The notes: a model not told the origin generated them from the letters alone. A stretch of DNA of 64,000 nt from Xanthostigma xanthostigma (GCA_963575645.1 OY754469.1:17006001-17070000); one strand, 5' to 3'; counted from the stretch's first letter, positions 24,643 through 36,544 are shown. Made by a program: numbers and translations.

Positions 24643-24906
24643 GGGAGGCACCTAGTGTGACAGCTCAAAAAAATTTATGATTTTTTTTGCATAAAAATGT
24701 TCAAAATCTTATGTGGAATATGCCTACAAAATTTCAAAACGATATTCGTTACGATATTAATTGATCATTACCTACACATTTTTTCACTATCAAACCTGAT
24801 TTTTTTTGACGCATTTTTCTCAAAACATCATTTTCGAAGTTTAGCTAGTCTAAAAATAAAATGTTTGAAATAAGCTTTTTTTTAGCTGTTACACTAGGTG
24901 CCCCCC
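24643..24906. mobile_element. TTAA-flanked MITE
   Basis: TIRs GGGAGGCACCTAGTGTGACA and GTTACACTAGGTGCCCCCC are each bordered by TTAA (24639-24642 and 24907-24910). A TTAA target is typical of piggyBac-type insertion, but the terminal bases are not the usual piggyBac ones, so the superfamily is left open. Confidence 0.75.
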
Positions 24907-25522
24907 TTAAGTTTACATTATAAAGCCACAATACCTGTATTAACAAATTCACTGTATTGTCTGCAGTGCTTGACATTGCGTCCCGAGTTTTTTAAATTTT
25001 ATTTTAACATTAATTGCCTATTACCAATTCAGTTTTCATTTTTTTAAATGATAAATTATAAATATAATAGGTTCTTTCGCTAATTCTTGGATTAAAATCT
25101 GGGAACTGGGGGTTTGGAATATTGACGATCATATTTTATGAAAACTTAGGTAAGTACATCCTTAGTTCTCTGGAATGATGGTGCATTGCAGTCTGTCTTG
25201 ACTTGCACGTATGTGACTTTTCTATTGATGTTTTATTTTAGATTTAATGTTTGAACTCTGAAGATATTTTTCTATTGACTGAAAAACATGTACTGTATTT
25301 CATATCTCTGTAGTCTAATATATATGTTCGTGCATAATATATTGTCTGTTAAGTCATATTTTTCGTTAAAATACACTATTTAAAATTGATTTACAATTTT
25401 TGTTCAAAATTAAGGTCGAAAAAAGTTTTCTATCTTCGTTTTGTAATAAACATTTATAATACCTTTTCAATTATTATTAATAATGGGAATGCGGACACAG
25501 GTATATAATTCTTTCCTTTATT

Positions 25523-25559
25523 GCTAACGTTTCGTCAATAATTTTGACTTTTTCAAAGC
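25523..25559 (-). ncRNA. Hammerhead-like motif B-left
   Basis: Identical in the key parts to 26726-26762: GCT/AGC helix I, core TTGAAAA, helix II GTCAA/TTGAC, GAAAC and GTT. The core departs from CUGANGA at C3 and G8, so I expect it to be inactive. Confidence 0.45.
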
Positions 25560-25616
25560 TCAAGAAAAAACAATTTTTTTAAATTAGAAAATAAAATGAA
25601 ACATAAAAAAAAAAAT

Positions 25617-26625
25617 TGGTTGTCTGTAAAGTCGGTTTACGGACGATAGTTTTACGTGATAACGTATTCCGTAATACATAACCTAAATTTATATAATAAT
25701 TATAATAATTCGAATCTATGATATTGCATCTTTCGCTTCAAATTTAGGTAAATTTTATTAAGTAGAATAATAAAACACTATAAAAAGTACACTATTATTA
25801 TATAAAAAACAACTATGGCATGTATCTCTTTTGCGCATGCGCCGATTTTCCCCAAAAAATTTACAAAAATTTCTAGTAAAAATAGATAGAGTAAAAACCG
25901 TTTTAAAAACTATATTATTATTATATAAAACATCATTATAAGAGATATATTCTTTTACGCATGCGCCGATGTTCCCCAAAAACAATAGGCCACTTCATAT
26001 TTGCATATCAAACATCCTCCCAAAATTTGGTTTCAATCCGCTTCTCCTTTGTGTCGGAATGATAAGAAATGTCAAAAGTGACGTTTGCAACTGTCAAAGT
26101 ATTATGTTCTAATAATAATTAGTTATTCCAATACTTAACTTAGAAGGCGTTGCATTTCACAAAATACTAATGTCAAAAAATTGAATTAAACATTAGAAAT
26201 GCAGCCGTTTTCATGTTAAGACAAGACATACGTTATTTTCTAATTTCCATGTACGGCAAACAAAGACGACCGACCGCGTCGCGTCATGCATTAGACAACT
26301 CACAACATTGCATTTATACAACTATTTTTCTATATAAATTTGTATAAAAAAACTGTTTAGGCAAATTCTGTTATACGAAATCTATGTAAAATGTTCTCCT
26401 CTTTCGTTTAAGACTGGTTTCAAACCGATCTGATTTAAATTGAGCGAGAAATTAGCAAAAAGCACGCACAGGGTCAGGCGGAACGTTACGCGTTAGGAAC
26501 GTTACGCGTTAGGAACGTTACGACCGTTAGGAACGTTACACTTTTTCGTGCATGCAGCCGGTGTTTTATCAATTTATAAGATTGGTGATTCATCAATTTA
26601 TAAGACGTTGTCACGTCAAAAAATT
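25617..26625 (+). repeat. Dispersed repeat family X, copy B
   Basis: Starts TTGGTTGTCTGTAAAGTCGG and ends GACGTTGTCACGTC. It includes two units of about 134 bases with TTGCGCATGCGCCGAT (25826) and TTACGCATGCGCCGAT (25960), which copy A lacks. A GGAACGTTACGCGTTA satellite-like run lies near 26490-26530. Non-coding. Confidence 0.8.
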
Positions 26626-26725
26626 ACAATTTATTTTCCATTTTTTTATAAAAAAAAGGAAAATAAATTGTAATTTTTTTTTGTTTAATTTTATTTTCTA
26701 ATTTAAAAAAATTGTTTTTTCTTGA

Positions 26726-26762
26726 GCTTTGAAAAAGTCAAAATTATTGACGAAACGTTAGC
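26726..26762 (+). ncRNA. Hammerhead-like motif B-right
   Basis: Helix I GCT (26726-26728) with AGC (26760-26762). Core TTGAAAA, extra A, helix II GTCAA (26737-26741) with TTGAC (26747-26751), then GAAAC and GTT. The pairing is kept although the stem differs from all other copies. The core has two substitutions. Confidence 0.5.
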
Positions 26763-27274
26763 AATAAAGGAAAGAATTATATACCTGTGTACGCATTCCC
26801 ATTATTAATAATAATTTATTGAAAATAAATACTACGGACTTTAAATGGAAAATAATAATTTATAATACCTTTACCTCCACCACCTATACCCGTTCCTCTT
26901 CCACCATCTATACCCGTTCCTCCACCACCATAATTTTACTTACGACTGATGACTAAAATAATTGTTACTTGTCAGTGCTGTCACATTTATACTTCACAAT
27001 TTAATATAAGCGACACATTTTTTATACATGTAAAAAAATGCATAAAAAACTGCCGTTTACATTATGTGTTATGTGAAGTATAACTCTTTAAACCCGGCAA
27101 AACTTCTTTTGTTTTTTGTTGTATATTCGAATTATTTAGGAATCAAAGAACCTAGAAAATTATAAAAAAAAAATTGTACCACTGCTTAACCGTGAAAATA
27201 ATCCGCGCTAAGCCGGTAGCGTTCACAAAAATTAATCTGTTTCGCGACAAATGAAAAAAGTGTCGATCGTCACG

Positions 27275-28560
27275 ATCGTATGGGCTATGTGCAAGGGTGG
27301 AGCTACAAATGTTTCGACTTTCGATGCGAGCGTTTGTGGTGAGCTTAGGGGAAACTTCAACCTCAAATTTTCCGTATATCAAAGAGCAATGTTTATTAAA
27401 AGTGAGTATAGTTATAATTTTATGAAGTTTTTGACGTGATAACGTCTTATAAATTGATGAATCACCAATATTATAAATTGATAAAACACCGGCTGCATGT
27501 ACGAAAAAGTGTAACGTAACGTTCGTAACGCATAACGCATAACGCGTAACGTTCCGCCTGACCCTGTGCGTGCTTTTTGCTAATTTCTCGCTCAATTTAA
27601 ATCAGATCGGTTTGAATCCAGTCTTAAACGAAAGAGGAGAACATTTTACATAGATTTCGTATAACAGAATTTGCCTAAACAGTTTTTTTATACAAATTTA
27701 TATAGAAAAATATTTTATACAAATTTATATAAAAAAATAGCTGTATAAATGCATTGTTGTCTATTGCATGGCGCGCGGGCGACGCGGTCGGTCGTCTTTG
27801 TTTGCCGTACATGGAAATTAGAAAATAACGTATGTCTTGTCTTAACATGAAAACGGCTGCATTTCTAATGTTTATTTTTTGACATTATTATTTTGTGAAA
27901 GCAAAGCCTTCTAAGTTAACTATTGGAATAACTAATTATTATTAGAACATAATACTTTGTAAGTTGCAAACGTCACTTTTGACATTTCTTATCATTCCGA
28001 CACCAAGGATAAGCGGATTGAATCCAAATTTTGGGAGGTTTAGGTTATGTATTACGGAATACGTTATCACGTAAAACTATCGTCCGTAAACCGACTTTAC
28101 AGACAACCAATTTTTTTTTTATTTACAAGGAAAACATGGGCAAAACTATAAGCGATCTGGAAATGCTTGATGTGTTCCAGGCTGTTACGCTGATGGCGTA
28201 TTATGTAAAATAAAGACCATTGGCGCCATAATTTGACGTTCCGCTGTCAGTGTAAACAAATTAATTATTTATATATTGTACGTCATAATTGATAAATAAA
28301 TCATTCTCACGTACCTTTTATGTTACTCCATTTATATAACGGTTTGCAATCTGAATTTTATGGTACCTATATAAAATTAACATCAGTTTTCTTTATTACA
28401 TTTTTTTTACACATCATGGCCAACTAATGTTTTTGACTTATCACCAATCACCATAGAAACATGTCGCGATTTCCATAAAAAGTGAGTTCAATAATTCTCT
28501 ATTACCCACTAGTGGCGATAGTAGGCTCCGTGCACGCAGCCTATAGGACCGGTTGTAAAG
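27275..28560 (-). repeat. Repeat family Y, reverse copy split by family X
   Basis: Reverse match to 1-495 and 36545-37000: ACCACAAACGCTCGCATCGA lies, complemented, near 27320. The match stops near 27430, resumes near 28120 (TTTACAAGGAAAACAT) and reaches GGCGATAGTAGGCTCC at about 28520. The gap is a copy of X. Confidence 0.75.
27430..28110 (-). repeat. Dispersed repeat family X, copy C
   Basis: Starts GACGTGATAACGTCTTATAA and ends CGTAAACCGACTTTACAGAC, the reverse of copy A. It sits inside a Y element, so X was mobile after Y had inserted. Confidence 0.78.
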
Positions 28561-28786
28561 GGATAAGTGTGACGTCATTGCCAATTATTTTGGAACCGTA
28601 CTATAACTTATTATGAATAACATCGAATATACAAAAACGGTTGTCTGATCTATAATCTGTTCAGGACTTATGCGTTTCTATGCCATTCATTCGATTACGA
28701 TGCAAAATGGTGAGTCGTGCTCGCGCCCGCGATAGTTCCTGGCCAAAAGAAAATGTAAAATATTGTCTTTTCAAGTGTCACTGCTA

Positions 28787-28998
28787 TACGGTAGAGCCGA
28801 GGGCTCTACTACTGTTGTCTCTGTCGAGCGGGACTCTGTCCCGCGAGGCAAGACTATAATAGTCCACACTATTGTCGCTGCCGAGCGGAGCGCAGCTTTG
28901 TGAGGCAAAAGTGTAATATGGTAGAGCCGAGGGCTCCACTACTATTATCGCTGCCGTGTTTCGTCTCAATTGCGTGCGAAGCCACGGGTAACGGCTAC
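28787..28998 (+). mobile_element. Helitron-like 3' end fragment
   Basis: Ends GCGTGCGAAGCCACGGGTAA then CGGCTAC, closely matching the 3' hairpin end of the Helitron at 61598-62021. Upstream are two GGTAGAGCCGAGGGCTC units about 135 bases apart. The last base of the CTAG end is changed and no 5' end is seen. Confidence 0.6.
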
Positions 28999-31285
28999 TA
29001 TTATGATATATTTGGCTACAAAAACCAAAATTTCGACGAGACAAGAATGCTGTTTAAGGATGTTTGAAAGTGTAAAAGAAGCTTCCAATATATGGAAAAG
29101 CAGTATAATAAAGTTTTCGTGTACTAGTAGTGGAATGGCACTAATAATGTTTTTATTCAAGTACTGTTCATATTAGAAGCTTGTTTGCTACTTTTGTTAG
29201 TCGTAGTGGTACTTCTTTTTATACTTTATTTTTGATTGGGTAAAATGAATTTTAAATTTTTCATAAAATTATTTATTTATGAATGTCTCATGTTTGCATA
29301 ATTATTATATTCTCAGTAAATCGCTAATCCGAATTATTCTAGTTATATTGTCATCCGGACTAACAAGGTCATATTGTACCTACTTGTGAAATTAAGGTAG
29401 TTCACTCGTGAGACGGCTTTTCTTAGGAATTTAATAAAATTGAAGTATAAAGTTAATAAAAGTGCCTTATATTTAATTAAAAAAATGATATTTTTTTCAC
29501 TGTCTGTAAAACGAGATATTAACAATCAAAATGTGCATAATTAACATGCTGGAGGTAGGTGTGCCACGTATAAAGAAAACGAGTACATTCCAGTATATCT
29601 CGAAAACGGTTCTTAGTATATTTCTTAAAAACTAATGCATTGTAAATTCAAAAATTATAAACTTTTTGAAAAAATTTGAATTTTTTACCGATTTGTTATA
29701 AAAATATGGATTTTAAAACTTAAAATATTTTTATTGTAATTGTATAGGAGAGTATTTGCATAATAAAAGCTTAGATGTGTTGGGTGCAGTCTCTCACAAA
29801 AATGCACTCTCTAAAAAGCGTAGGTATAGTTAGGTAAACGTAGAATAAGCATAGATATGGTGGAGGTACAGTCGAAAATGGTGGAAGCAAAGGTGTTATA
29901 TTTACAATTTTAACGTAATAGCATCGTCACGATTAGTACGTTAGGGTACTATATAAATATGCAAATAGATACCTACGGTTTTGATTTCATTAGAATCGGG
30001 TTTAAGTTTCGATAGTGATATTATTTGAATAATAAATTTGTCTAATAATGCATTGTAACGTTTACAAAGAGTATTTCGTAACAATAATGACAGAAAAACT
30101 GTAGAGTTATCTGTTTGTTTATTTTTATGTAATTTTATTTTCCCGCACCAATTCATATTTTTAATGATTATCATTATATTTAATGATAAATCAAAAACCC
30201 ACATGATAGTTTCACCAGTTCTCAAATTAGAACTTGTGAATGCTGTAATAGACAACCCTTGGTTAAAAACAGCATGCCAGAGATTTCAACTATTCCCAAA
30301 CCTGCTATTCTTATTATTTTTTAATTCATAGTATACAGTAGGATCTAACTCATTCAGTTTGTTAGGTTCCATGCTCTCGCCGAAAAGTGAATTATATTTT
30401 TTTTTATTTGCGAACATCTATAAAAACTTGTTAATTTGTTTATACTATTATAAAACTGACAAGGTAAGTCTAAAAAAGGCGTCCGACGCTCTACTTGGAC
30501 TTGTCGTGCCCAAACACGCTGAAGACGTGCCAAACACAGTAAACATTAAACATTGATATAATTGAAAATCGTCGCATCAGCAGAAAGATGAGAAGCGAAA
30601 CACTGAAGAGAGAAACGTCAAAAAACTGAACATTGATAATAAGAGCGTCGACAAGCGAATCGGAAAGCGGGGCCTTACTGTACACATTGTCCGTATATTG
30701 ACTGCAATGCAATGTTCAATACCAGGGTCGCCCAAGTCAATCGAGGCTAGGCAAAATAGTTTCAAAGCTGGAACAAACATTAAAAGTTTCCTTTGTTGAG
30801 CAGAACTAGATCTCGGAAACATGTCCGTGATATTACCTAATTCCACTGTTTTACTGACATTTTTGTGTTGAAGAAAAGTAAGGATTAATATTTTTCATTA
30901 GTTCTAGTTGTAATAGAAAATCTTTCTACCCTTTATTTTCCCTGGTCACTTTTTTATAGACGTGTTTAAAACTAGATTCAGATAATGATCTCTTCAGTTA
31001 TGGGATTTGTTACTAAAATAGCTAGATTAATTTTTAGTTGGGACCGTTTTGAATACGCATGAAAAGCGGATATAAATTTATAAGTGTGCGAAGATAGATT
31101 TTGGTGTATATAGTCGTGCTATAGTGTATATGGACATTCAGTCGTATTATAGTGTTGTATGTATATGGACTTTCAGTAGTGACGTGTTTTGTTTAGTTTG
31201 TTCGTTTGTTATCTGTTTTGTGAACGTTTTTATAAGTATAAAGAAATATTCTCCACCACAGAAAGACAAGTTACAGTATTTTTCT
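28999..31285. other. Intergenic spacer, no gene seen
   Basis: Short frames (29343-29525, 29941-30255, 30577-30846) have no domain, no splice context and no codon pattern that I trust. Some moderately GC-rich sequence at 30470-30850 could be an old repeat but I cannot assign it. Confidence 0.45.
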
Positions 31286-31443
31286 CGATCCGATGTCGAC
31301 CAACGCTAGCCGACATCGGGAGAAAAGCAAAAACCAAAAATGTAGGCGCTTATACTGGAAAGGAAATCGAGCTTCCCTTTCCAATGTAAGCACCTACATT
31401 ATAATCCTAGTATTTGCTCCGATATCGTCCGACATCGGATCGG
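31286..31443. repeat. Palindromic repeat
   Basis: CGATCCGATGTCG at the left pairs with CGACATCGGATCGG at the right, and AAATGTAGGCGCTTATACTG pairs with its near complement at 31380-31399. A small fold-back MITE with no coding capacity. Confidence 0.7.
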
Positions 31444-32022
31444 AAGAAATACGAATCAAACGTAGGTGTAGCCTTATATGGGAAAGTAAAATGTAGATTT
31501 GAATCTCAATCAAGTTGATCATCCCTGCAATATATTGTAACTTTTCAGTATCAATTGAAAATGGTATGGTGACGGTTTGCTGCAGTATGTATGTGCCTAT
31601 AGAGGATTAGGGAGGCGCTTACGAGAGGTACTCTTGTCCCCACGGAGAATAGACCAGAGCTACTTGAAATCTGCTTGTAGTCGTGATCGTGCCTGAGTGC
31701 CGACTAACGGGTAAACCTAATGGGATGGGGTTGCTATTTGTGGATTGCTGTATGTATTTATTGCAAGCATTGATCTACTTCATCATTTTCTTGCTCCACA
31801 AATCACTGTATCAAACGTTAACACTTGTCCGTCGTGACATCAACACTTCTACATACATAGCATATATAGCGATTATATATTAGAGATTGACTATTCTGTT
31901 CAAAGACGAAACGGAATCTGTTTTTGTGGGACTCATTACAGTAATTTATCCATATATTGAAAGCAGCCGATGTGCTCAAGTATCTATTCAAAACTCGAGT
32001 CAACTTTTTAAGGTGTAAACAC

Positions 32023-32389
32023 TAGAGCTGTAAAAGTAACGAGAAATTGTGTACCCGTATGTATTCGTTACTTAAAGAACCAGTACCCGTTACTTTCGTA
32101 TCGTTACCTTACTCGTTACTTTTCATACGGCATACAATCGTGTATAATAGCACCAAGAAGTGTATGTTCTCTGACATCAAGCATGTACCATCCCATCGAG
32201 GCGCGTCGCATCGTGATACGGTATGACTTCGTTCGTATAACCGCATCAAATGAGTCGAACTGACTCCATTTCTGTTCGATACGACAGATGCGAGTAACGA
32301 AATGAATTTGTAAGTAACGATTCGGTACTTCGAGTCAGACGATGTACCCGTTACTCAGTAACGAACACATACGGTTTGTTACAGCTCTA
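32023..32389. mobile_element. hAT-type element
   Basis: Ends TAGAGCTGTAAAAGTAACGA and GTTTGTTACAGCTCTA; exact 8 bp duplication GTAAACAC at 32015-32022 and 32390-32397. The interior is rich in GTAACGA units, consistent with subterminal repeats of hAT elements. Confidence 0.9.
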
Positions 32390-32731
32390 GTAAACACCGC
32401 CCCCAAACTGTTCGAGTGACTTGATGAAATGTTATGGAAGTGGTGTATCGTGGAAGTGACGCTAAACTCCACTACCAGCTGGTGACTGCCATCATATTCT
32501 AATCTAAATGTCTTGAGAGTACTACCGGAAGCGTATATCCGTTTGGCGTTTTCAGTAGGAGGCACGATTGCCTCCAAACAAACACGGTTCTAATGCAATA
32601 TAACTTACAAAAGTGTATTCAATAGGAGATACTATGATTGGTTTACTTGACTGAATTCTTCGACTTCTTTCTTTAGAGCGAGCGATCGATACACTTACAG
32701 TGCTTTTTACTGGAAACGCTTTTATAAATTA

Positions 32732-33346
32732 ACTAGCGGTCCCGCCCGGTTTCACCCGGGTGTAAAAGAAGGAGGAACATGAGTACACACATTCATCTTA
32801 GTTTACCGAGATGAATGTTGTGTCCAAATTTTATGATGATCGGAGTTACAGTTCAAAAGTTTTTGTCGATAAAAAGCAGTATTTATACTTTTTATAACTA
32901 ATAATTTTTTTTCATTAATTAAATAAAATTAAAATAAATTTAAATGTAAGCCTTAGAAGAAAGCAATGTAGAAAATACAAAAAAAAAAAATAAAAATATA
33001 TTCGCCCAACGTAGGGCTCGAACCCACGACCCTGATATTGACAGTCGTGTGCTCTACCGATTGAGCTAGCCGGCGTTGTATTCTGGCAACGCTTATATGA
33101 GTATATTTAGTTAGTGCATTTCACCTGAATAGAAGCTTATTTTTGAGATACATTTTGCAACATTTTTCATTAATGCTCCGCTCCTAATGGTCGTAGTCTG
33201 ATTGTATATAGCCTATAGCCTTCCTCGATAAATGGGCTATCCAACAAAAAAAATTTTCAATTTGAACCAGTAGTTCCTGAGATTAGCGCGTTCAAACAAA
33301 CAAACAAACATACAAACTCTTCAGCTTTATATATTAGTATAGATAT
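32732..33346 (+). repeat. Dispersed repeat with CCCGCCCGGTTTCACCCGG head, copy 1
   Basis: Begins CTAGCGGTCCCGCCCGGTTT and ends CTTTATATATTAGTATAGAT after a CAAA-rich tract. Copy 2 lies at 34322-34728 with the shared inner phrase GATAAATGGGCTATCCAAC. It looks like a short retroelement or the tail of one. A tRNA-like sequence is embedded on the minus strand. Confidence 0.65.
33003..33076 (-). pseudogene. tRNA-like sequence (pol III A and B boxes)
   Basis: On the minus strand, TAGCTCAATCGGTAGAGC is an A box and D arm, and GGGTTCGAGCCC is a B box in a paired T arm. The anticodon stem does not pair (CACGA with TATCA) and the acceptor stem has mismatches, so a functional tRNA is unlikely. The loop would read GTC. 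Overall it most resembles a tRNA-Lys-type SINE head. Confidence 0.65.
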
Positions 33347-33790
33347 TGTAAACAAGCTTGTTTTGGAGGCTACTGAATACACAAACGGAAATACGCTACC
33401 GGGAACTCACTGTTGGCTCTTATAAAATTTGATAACACGATTTCTGTTCAAAGGCAAAGCGACAGGTATTTTTATAGGAACTTCAAAGTAAATTATTTAT
33501 ATAGGTATATTCGAATGACCCCAATCAAAAATTATAACGAAACTGAACTGCCTAAAATCTGTACAGCACAACGTGTATTCTACTAAGTTCGACTCTGAAT
33601 GGTACTCTGACTACTCTGAAAGAAATAATAGTTTCATTCACTCAAAAAAATGTATTGTCGTTGTGACATATTCAATGATCGGAAGACAATTTGTTAACTA
33701 AACCCGTATCGTAAATATGAAAACAAATATATTTTCTGAGAAATTATAAACAGTTTCATTAATACGTGCCTTTCTTGAAAATTCATGTTC

Positions 33791-34202
33791 TTAAGAGTAT
33801 TCGTCCCTGCAAATACCCCCTGTACCCTTTATCTCAAATATTTTCCCCTCCCGACGCTATTTTTAAAGTTAGAGGGTTCTGGTAAACGCCAAATGAAAGA
33901 CAAAGAATCAGACAACAGATCCTTCAGGCGAATTTTTTGAAAAAAATTTCCTGAAAAAACTTACAACCTTTTGAAAAACAAAAAAATAATAAGTTACGTA
34001 ATATTTCACACGTAGGCGAAACTGTTTTTCAAAAAATTCGCCTGAAGGATCTGTAGTCTGATTCTTTATCTTTCATTTGGCGTTTACCAGAACCCTCTAG
34101 CTTTAAAAATAGCGTCGGGAGAGCGCGAACCGTTTTTAGGCGAGGGGAAAAGATTTGAGATAAAGGGTGCAGGGGGTATTTGCAGGGACGAATACTCTTA
34201 AT
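33791..34202. mobile_element. Long fold-back element
   Basis: TTAAGAGTATTCGTCCCTGC at the left returns complemented at 34183-34202. Arms of about 150-160 bases (GAGGGTTCTGGTAAACGCCA is paired as well) enclose a short AT-rich loop. No coding frame and no hammerhead-like motif. Confidence 0.85.
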
Positions 34203-34321
34203 TTATGATCTAAAAATCTGCGCCAAAACATTAATTTTATAAGTAATTGCTCTCGGAAATTTGTTTGAATATTTACGTCTTATAAAATACAAATTTTAAA
34301 CTGCTGTGTTTTATCGTTCCT

Positions 34322-34728
34322 ACTAGTGGTCCCGCCCGGTTTCACCCGGCTGCAAAAGAACGATAAATGGGCTATCCAACAAAAAAAAAATGTACCGTTA
34401 TATTGCCATCTTGCTACCCTACTGCGCATCTGTGGATGAAAGCAAAAATACTAATATTGCTATTAAAAAGTAGGAGTTGGTGGTAGAACGGTGAAAATTT
34501 AGGGTTATAAGTATTTTTAGCGGCAAATCATAAAAAAATTTGTCCCAAAAATAAAAAAATAAATTCTGAAGAGGGTCACCCTGATCACCTAGGGGTATAA
34601 AAAATAGCCTATGACCTATTCTCAGATCTACCAAGTATACACAAAAAATTTCATAAAAATCGGTCACGCCGTTTCGGAGGAGTTCAATAACAAACACTGT
34701 GCCACGAGATTTTTATATATATAGATTT
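34322..34728 (+). repeat. Dispersed repeat with CCCGCCCGGTTTCACCCGG head, copy 2
   Basis: CTAGTGGTCCCGCCCGGTTT at the start and TTTTTATATATATAGATT at the end, shared with 32732-33346. It lacks the tRNA-like segment, which suggests that segment is an insertion or a variable module. Confidence 0.65.
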
Positions 34729-35755
34729 ATAGAAATAGTCTTTGTGATTTTGTAATATGTGATGATGGCTCCGGTCGATTAAAAACAACAATAAAATATA
34801 ATAATAAAATATTCTATATTTATTCAGTATAATAGCTTACCTAAATATTTTTCAAATAGTTTTTGATTACAAGTGTGGCTTCGCGGCACCTAAACAGATC
34901 CTAAAGGCAGCAGGGTATTTTTGTTCCAAAGTAGAGAAAGATAGATTGCAACTGAGCTCATTAGAGTCTGTTTTTGACTGTACACATAATATAAAATAAC
35001 GTGACATAGATTCAGCAAACTTATCATCGTATTCTGTATGAATAAAACTTATTCACAATGAAATATAAATCACTGAAGTTGTTCTTAGTGTACTGACACA
35101 GATATCTCGTATCTGACAAATTATTGTAATGTAAGGCGTATTATGTAGTGGTTAATTGTCGGTATAGAGTTGTTCAAATTGCGACATGTGGAGGCTGCTA
35201 CTAAAATATCTGTTAAAATAAATACTCGCTGTGATTTTGCATTCTTTTCGTCAATAAGAAAATAGATCACTTCTAATCATAATAAATTCACAACTTGGGT
35301 AGTAATAGTAAGGCTAGTATTTAACGCGGCGACAAATTAATCTGAATTAGGGATTAAATAAAATTAAAGTGGGTAGCAAAAATTGTAGATTGGTAGCTAC
35401 TGAGGAGGATAGTATTAAGTAGTAGTAAGTATAGCAGCTTAATAATCAGTTGTAAGCTTTGTTTTAATTTAAACTGGCATCGAGTTTATTGTTAAGCGGA
35501 AACTTGACGGTGGATAAAAAATAGAAAATGCGGGCATTCCTAAATTATACAATTGAGATTCTGTCATATCTTTAAAGTTATAATCAAATAATAAATAAAG
35601 GAACAACATTCAGAACCGTAATATAAAAACGCCATCGCATCGACACGACCCCGTAATTGTTTTTTTAAAGATCTCCCTCCAAACGCCCTCCCCGTTTCAC
35701 TACGCAAAAAAAAAATGCTATCGCATCGACACGACTCCGTAATTGAACAAATAAA
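34729..35755. other. Intergenic spacer, no gene seen
   Basis: AT-rich with two similar phrases, GCCATCGCATCGACACGACC at 35630 and GCTATCGCATCGACACGACT at 35717, about 87 bases apart. No coding frame of note. Confidence 0.45.
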
Positions 35756-36060
35756 CAGCTCTTATTTCTTATTTTTCAAAATATTTCCGAAACTATAAAG
35801 TTTAAAAAAAATAAATAGAATAATAAACCGTTATGAAAAGTATACCATTATTATATAAAAAACAACGTTATAGCGTATATCTCTTCTGCGCACGCGGTGG
35901 TTTCTCTCCAAAACAATAGGGCTCTTCATGTATTTGCATATCAAACTTCCTCCCAATTTTTTTTTTCAATCCGCTCGTCCGTTTAACCTGTATCGTGTTC
36001 ACAAACAGAGTAACGTAGCCACAGACTTTTTCAAAAAACATATTTTTTGGATTTGGAGCA
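35756..36060 (+). repeat. Fragment related to repeat family X
   Basis: TTCCGAAACTATAAAGTT and ACCGTTATGAAAAGTATACC match 1320-1420, and the CTCTTCATGTATTTGCATAT stretch follows as at 1480. The GCGCATGCGC palindrome has decayed to GCGCACGCGG here. Confidence 0.65.
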
Positions 36061-36344
36061 CCTCAAAACGAAAATATATTGTGAGATTTTGAAAAGCGAA
36101 TTTTATCTAAATTAGTGCCATTCCCCACTTGCGGGGTTGGAATGGTAATAATACTCATTCGAATATTCAATAAAATATTCGTATTCGGCTTGATTTTAGC
36201 CGAAACCGAAGGTTCAATTTTTGATCGAATGTGGCCGAAGCTTTGATTCAGACACTAGTGCTCAAGAATATTTATACGCATTCGCTATATCTGAATAGAA
36301 TGATAAATTGTAATTAATTGTTGCTTCGAGGAATGTAGGGGAAC

Positions 36345-36502
36345 AGAAAGGTTTGTTAATACACCTTATTATTTTACCTTGTAAAGAATTTTGTAATAAT
36401 TATTATCTTTGTATTTCCATAGATCGCCTGAAGAAGCAAAAATATATCTGCGAAACGTCGCAGAAATTAATAAGGTGTATTAACTTACTTTTCTGTTCCC
36501 GT
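36345..36502. mobile_element. Compact element C with one hammerhead-like motif
   Basis: Short TIRs: GGTTTGTTAATACACCTTAT and AATAAGGTGTATTAACTTAC, plus GAACAGAAA/TTTTCTGTTC outside. Unlike fold-backs A, B, D and E its interior is not a palindrome and it holds only one motif, with an intact core. Confidence 0.75.
36426..36461 (+). ncRNA. Hammerhead-like motif C
   Basis: Helix I GC (36426-36427) with GC (36460-36461). The core CTGAAGA is a full match to CUGANGA. One extra A, then helix II GCA (36436-36438) with TGC (36449-36451), GAAAC and GTC. Helices are short; the core is intact. Confidence 0.6.
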
Positions 36503-36544
36503 ACAGTCCTCGGAGCAGCAATTAATTACAACTATTTGTGATCG

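Larger units (their letters stand above)
25469..26816. mobile_element. Fold-back element B with hammerhead-like motifs, split by family X
   Basis: Arms AATTATTATTAATAATGGGA (left) and its complement at 26797-26816, extending inward through GGTATATAATTCTTTCCTTT. The arms end near 25600 and 26690. Between them sits a full copy of repeat X. Each arm has a hammerhead-like motif (25523-25559 minus, 26726-26762 plus). Confidence 0.82.

Noticed and set aside
30595-30625. CTGAAGA followed by GAAACGTC
   Set aside because: Only two bases separate the two parts, so no helix II can form.
30577-30846. 89-residue minus-strand frame as a gene
   Set aside because: Low-complexity hydrophobic sequence in a region without exon signals.
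33003-33076. Functional tRNA gene on the minus strand
   Set aside because: The A and B boxes are good, but the anticodon stem does not pair and the acceptor stem has two mismatches and two wobbles; it lies within a dispersed repeat.
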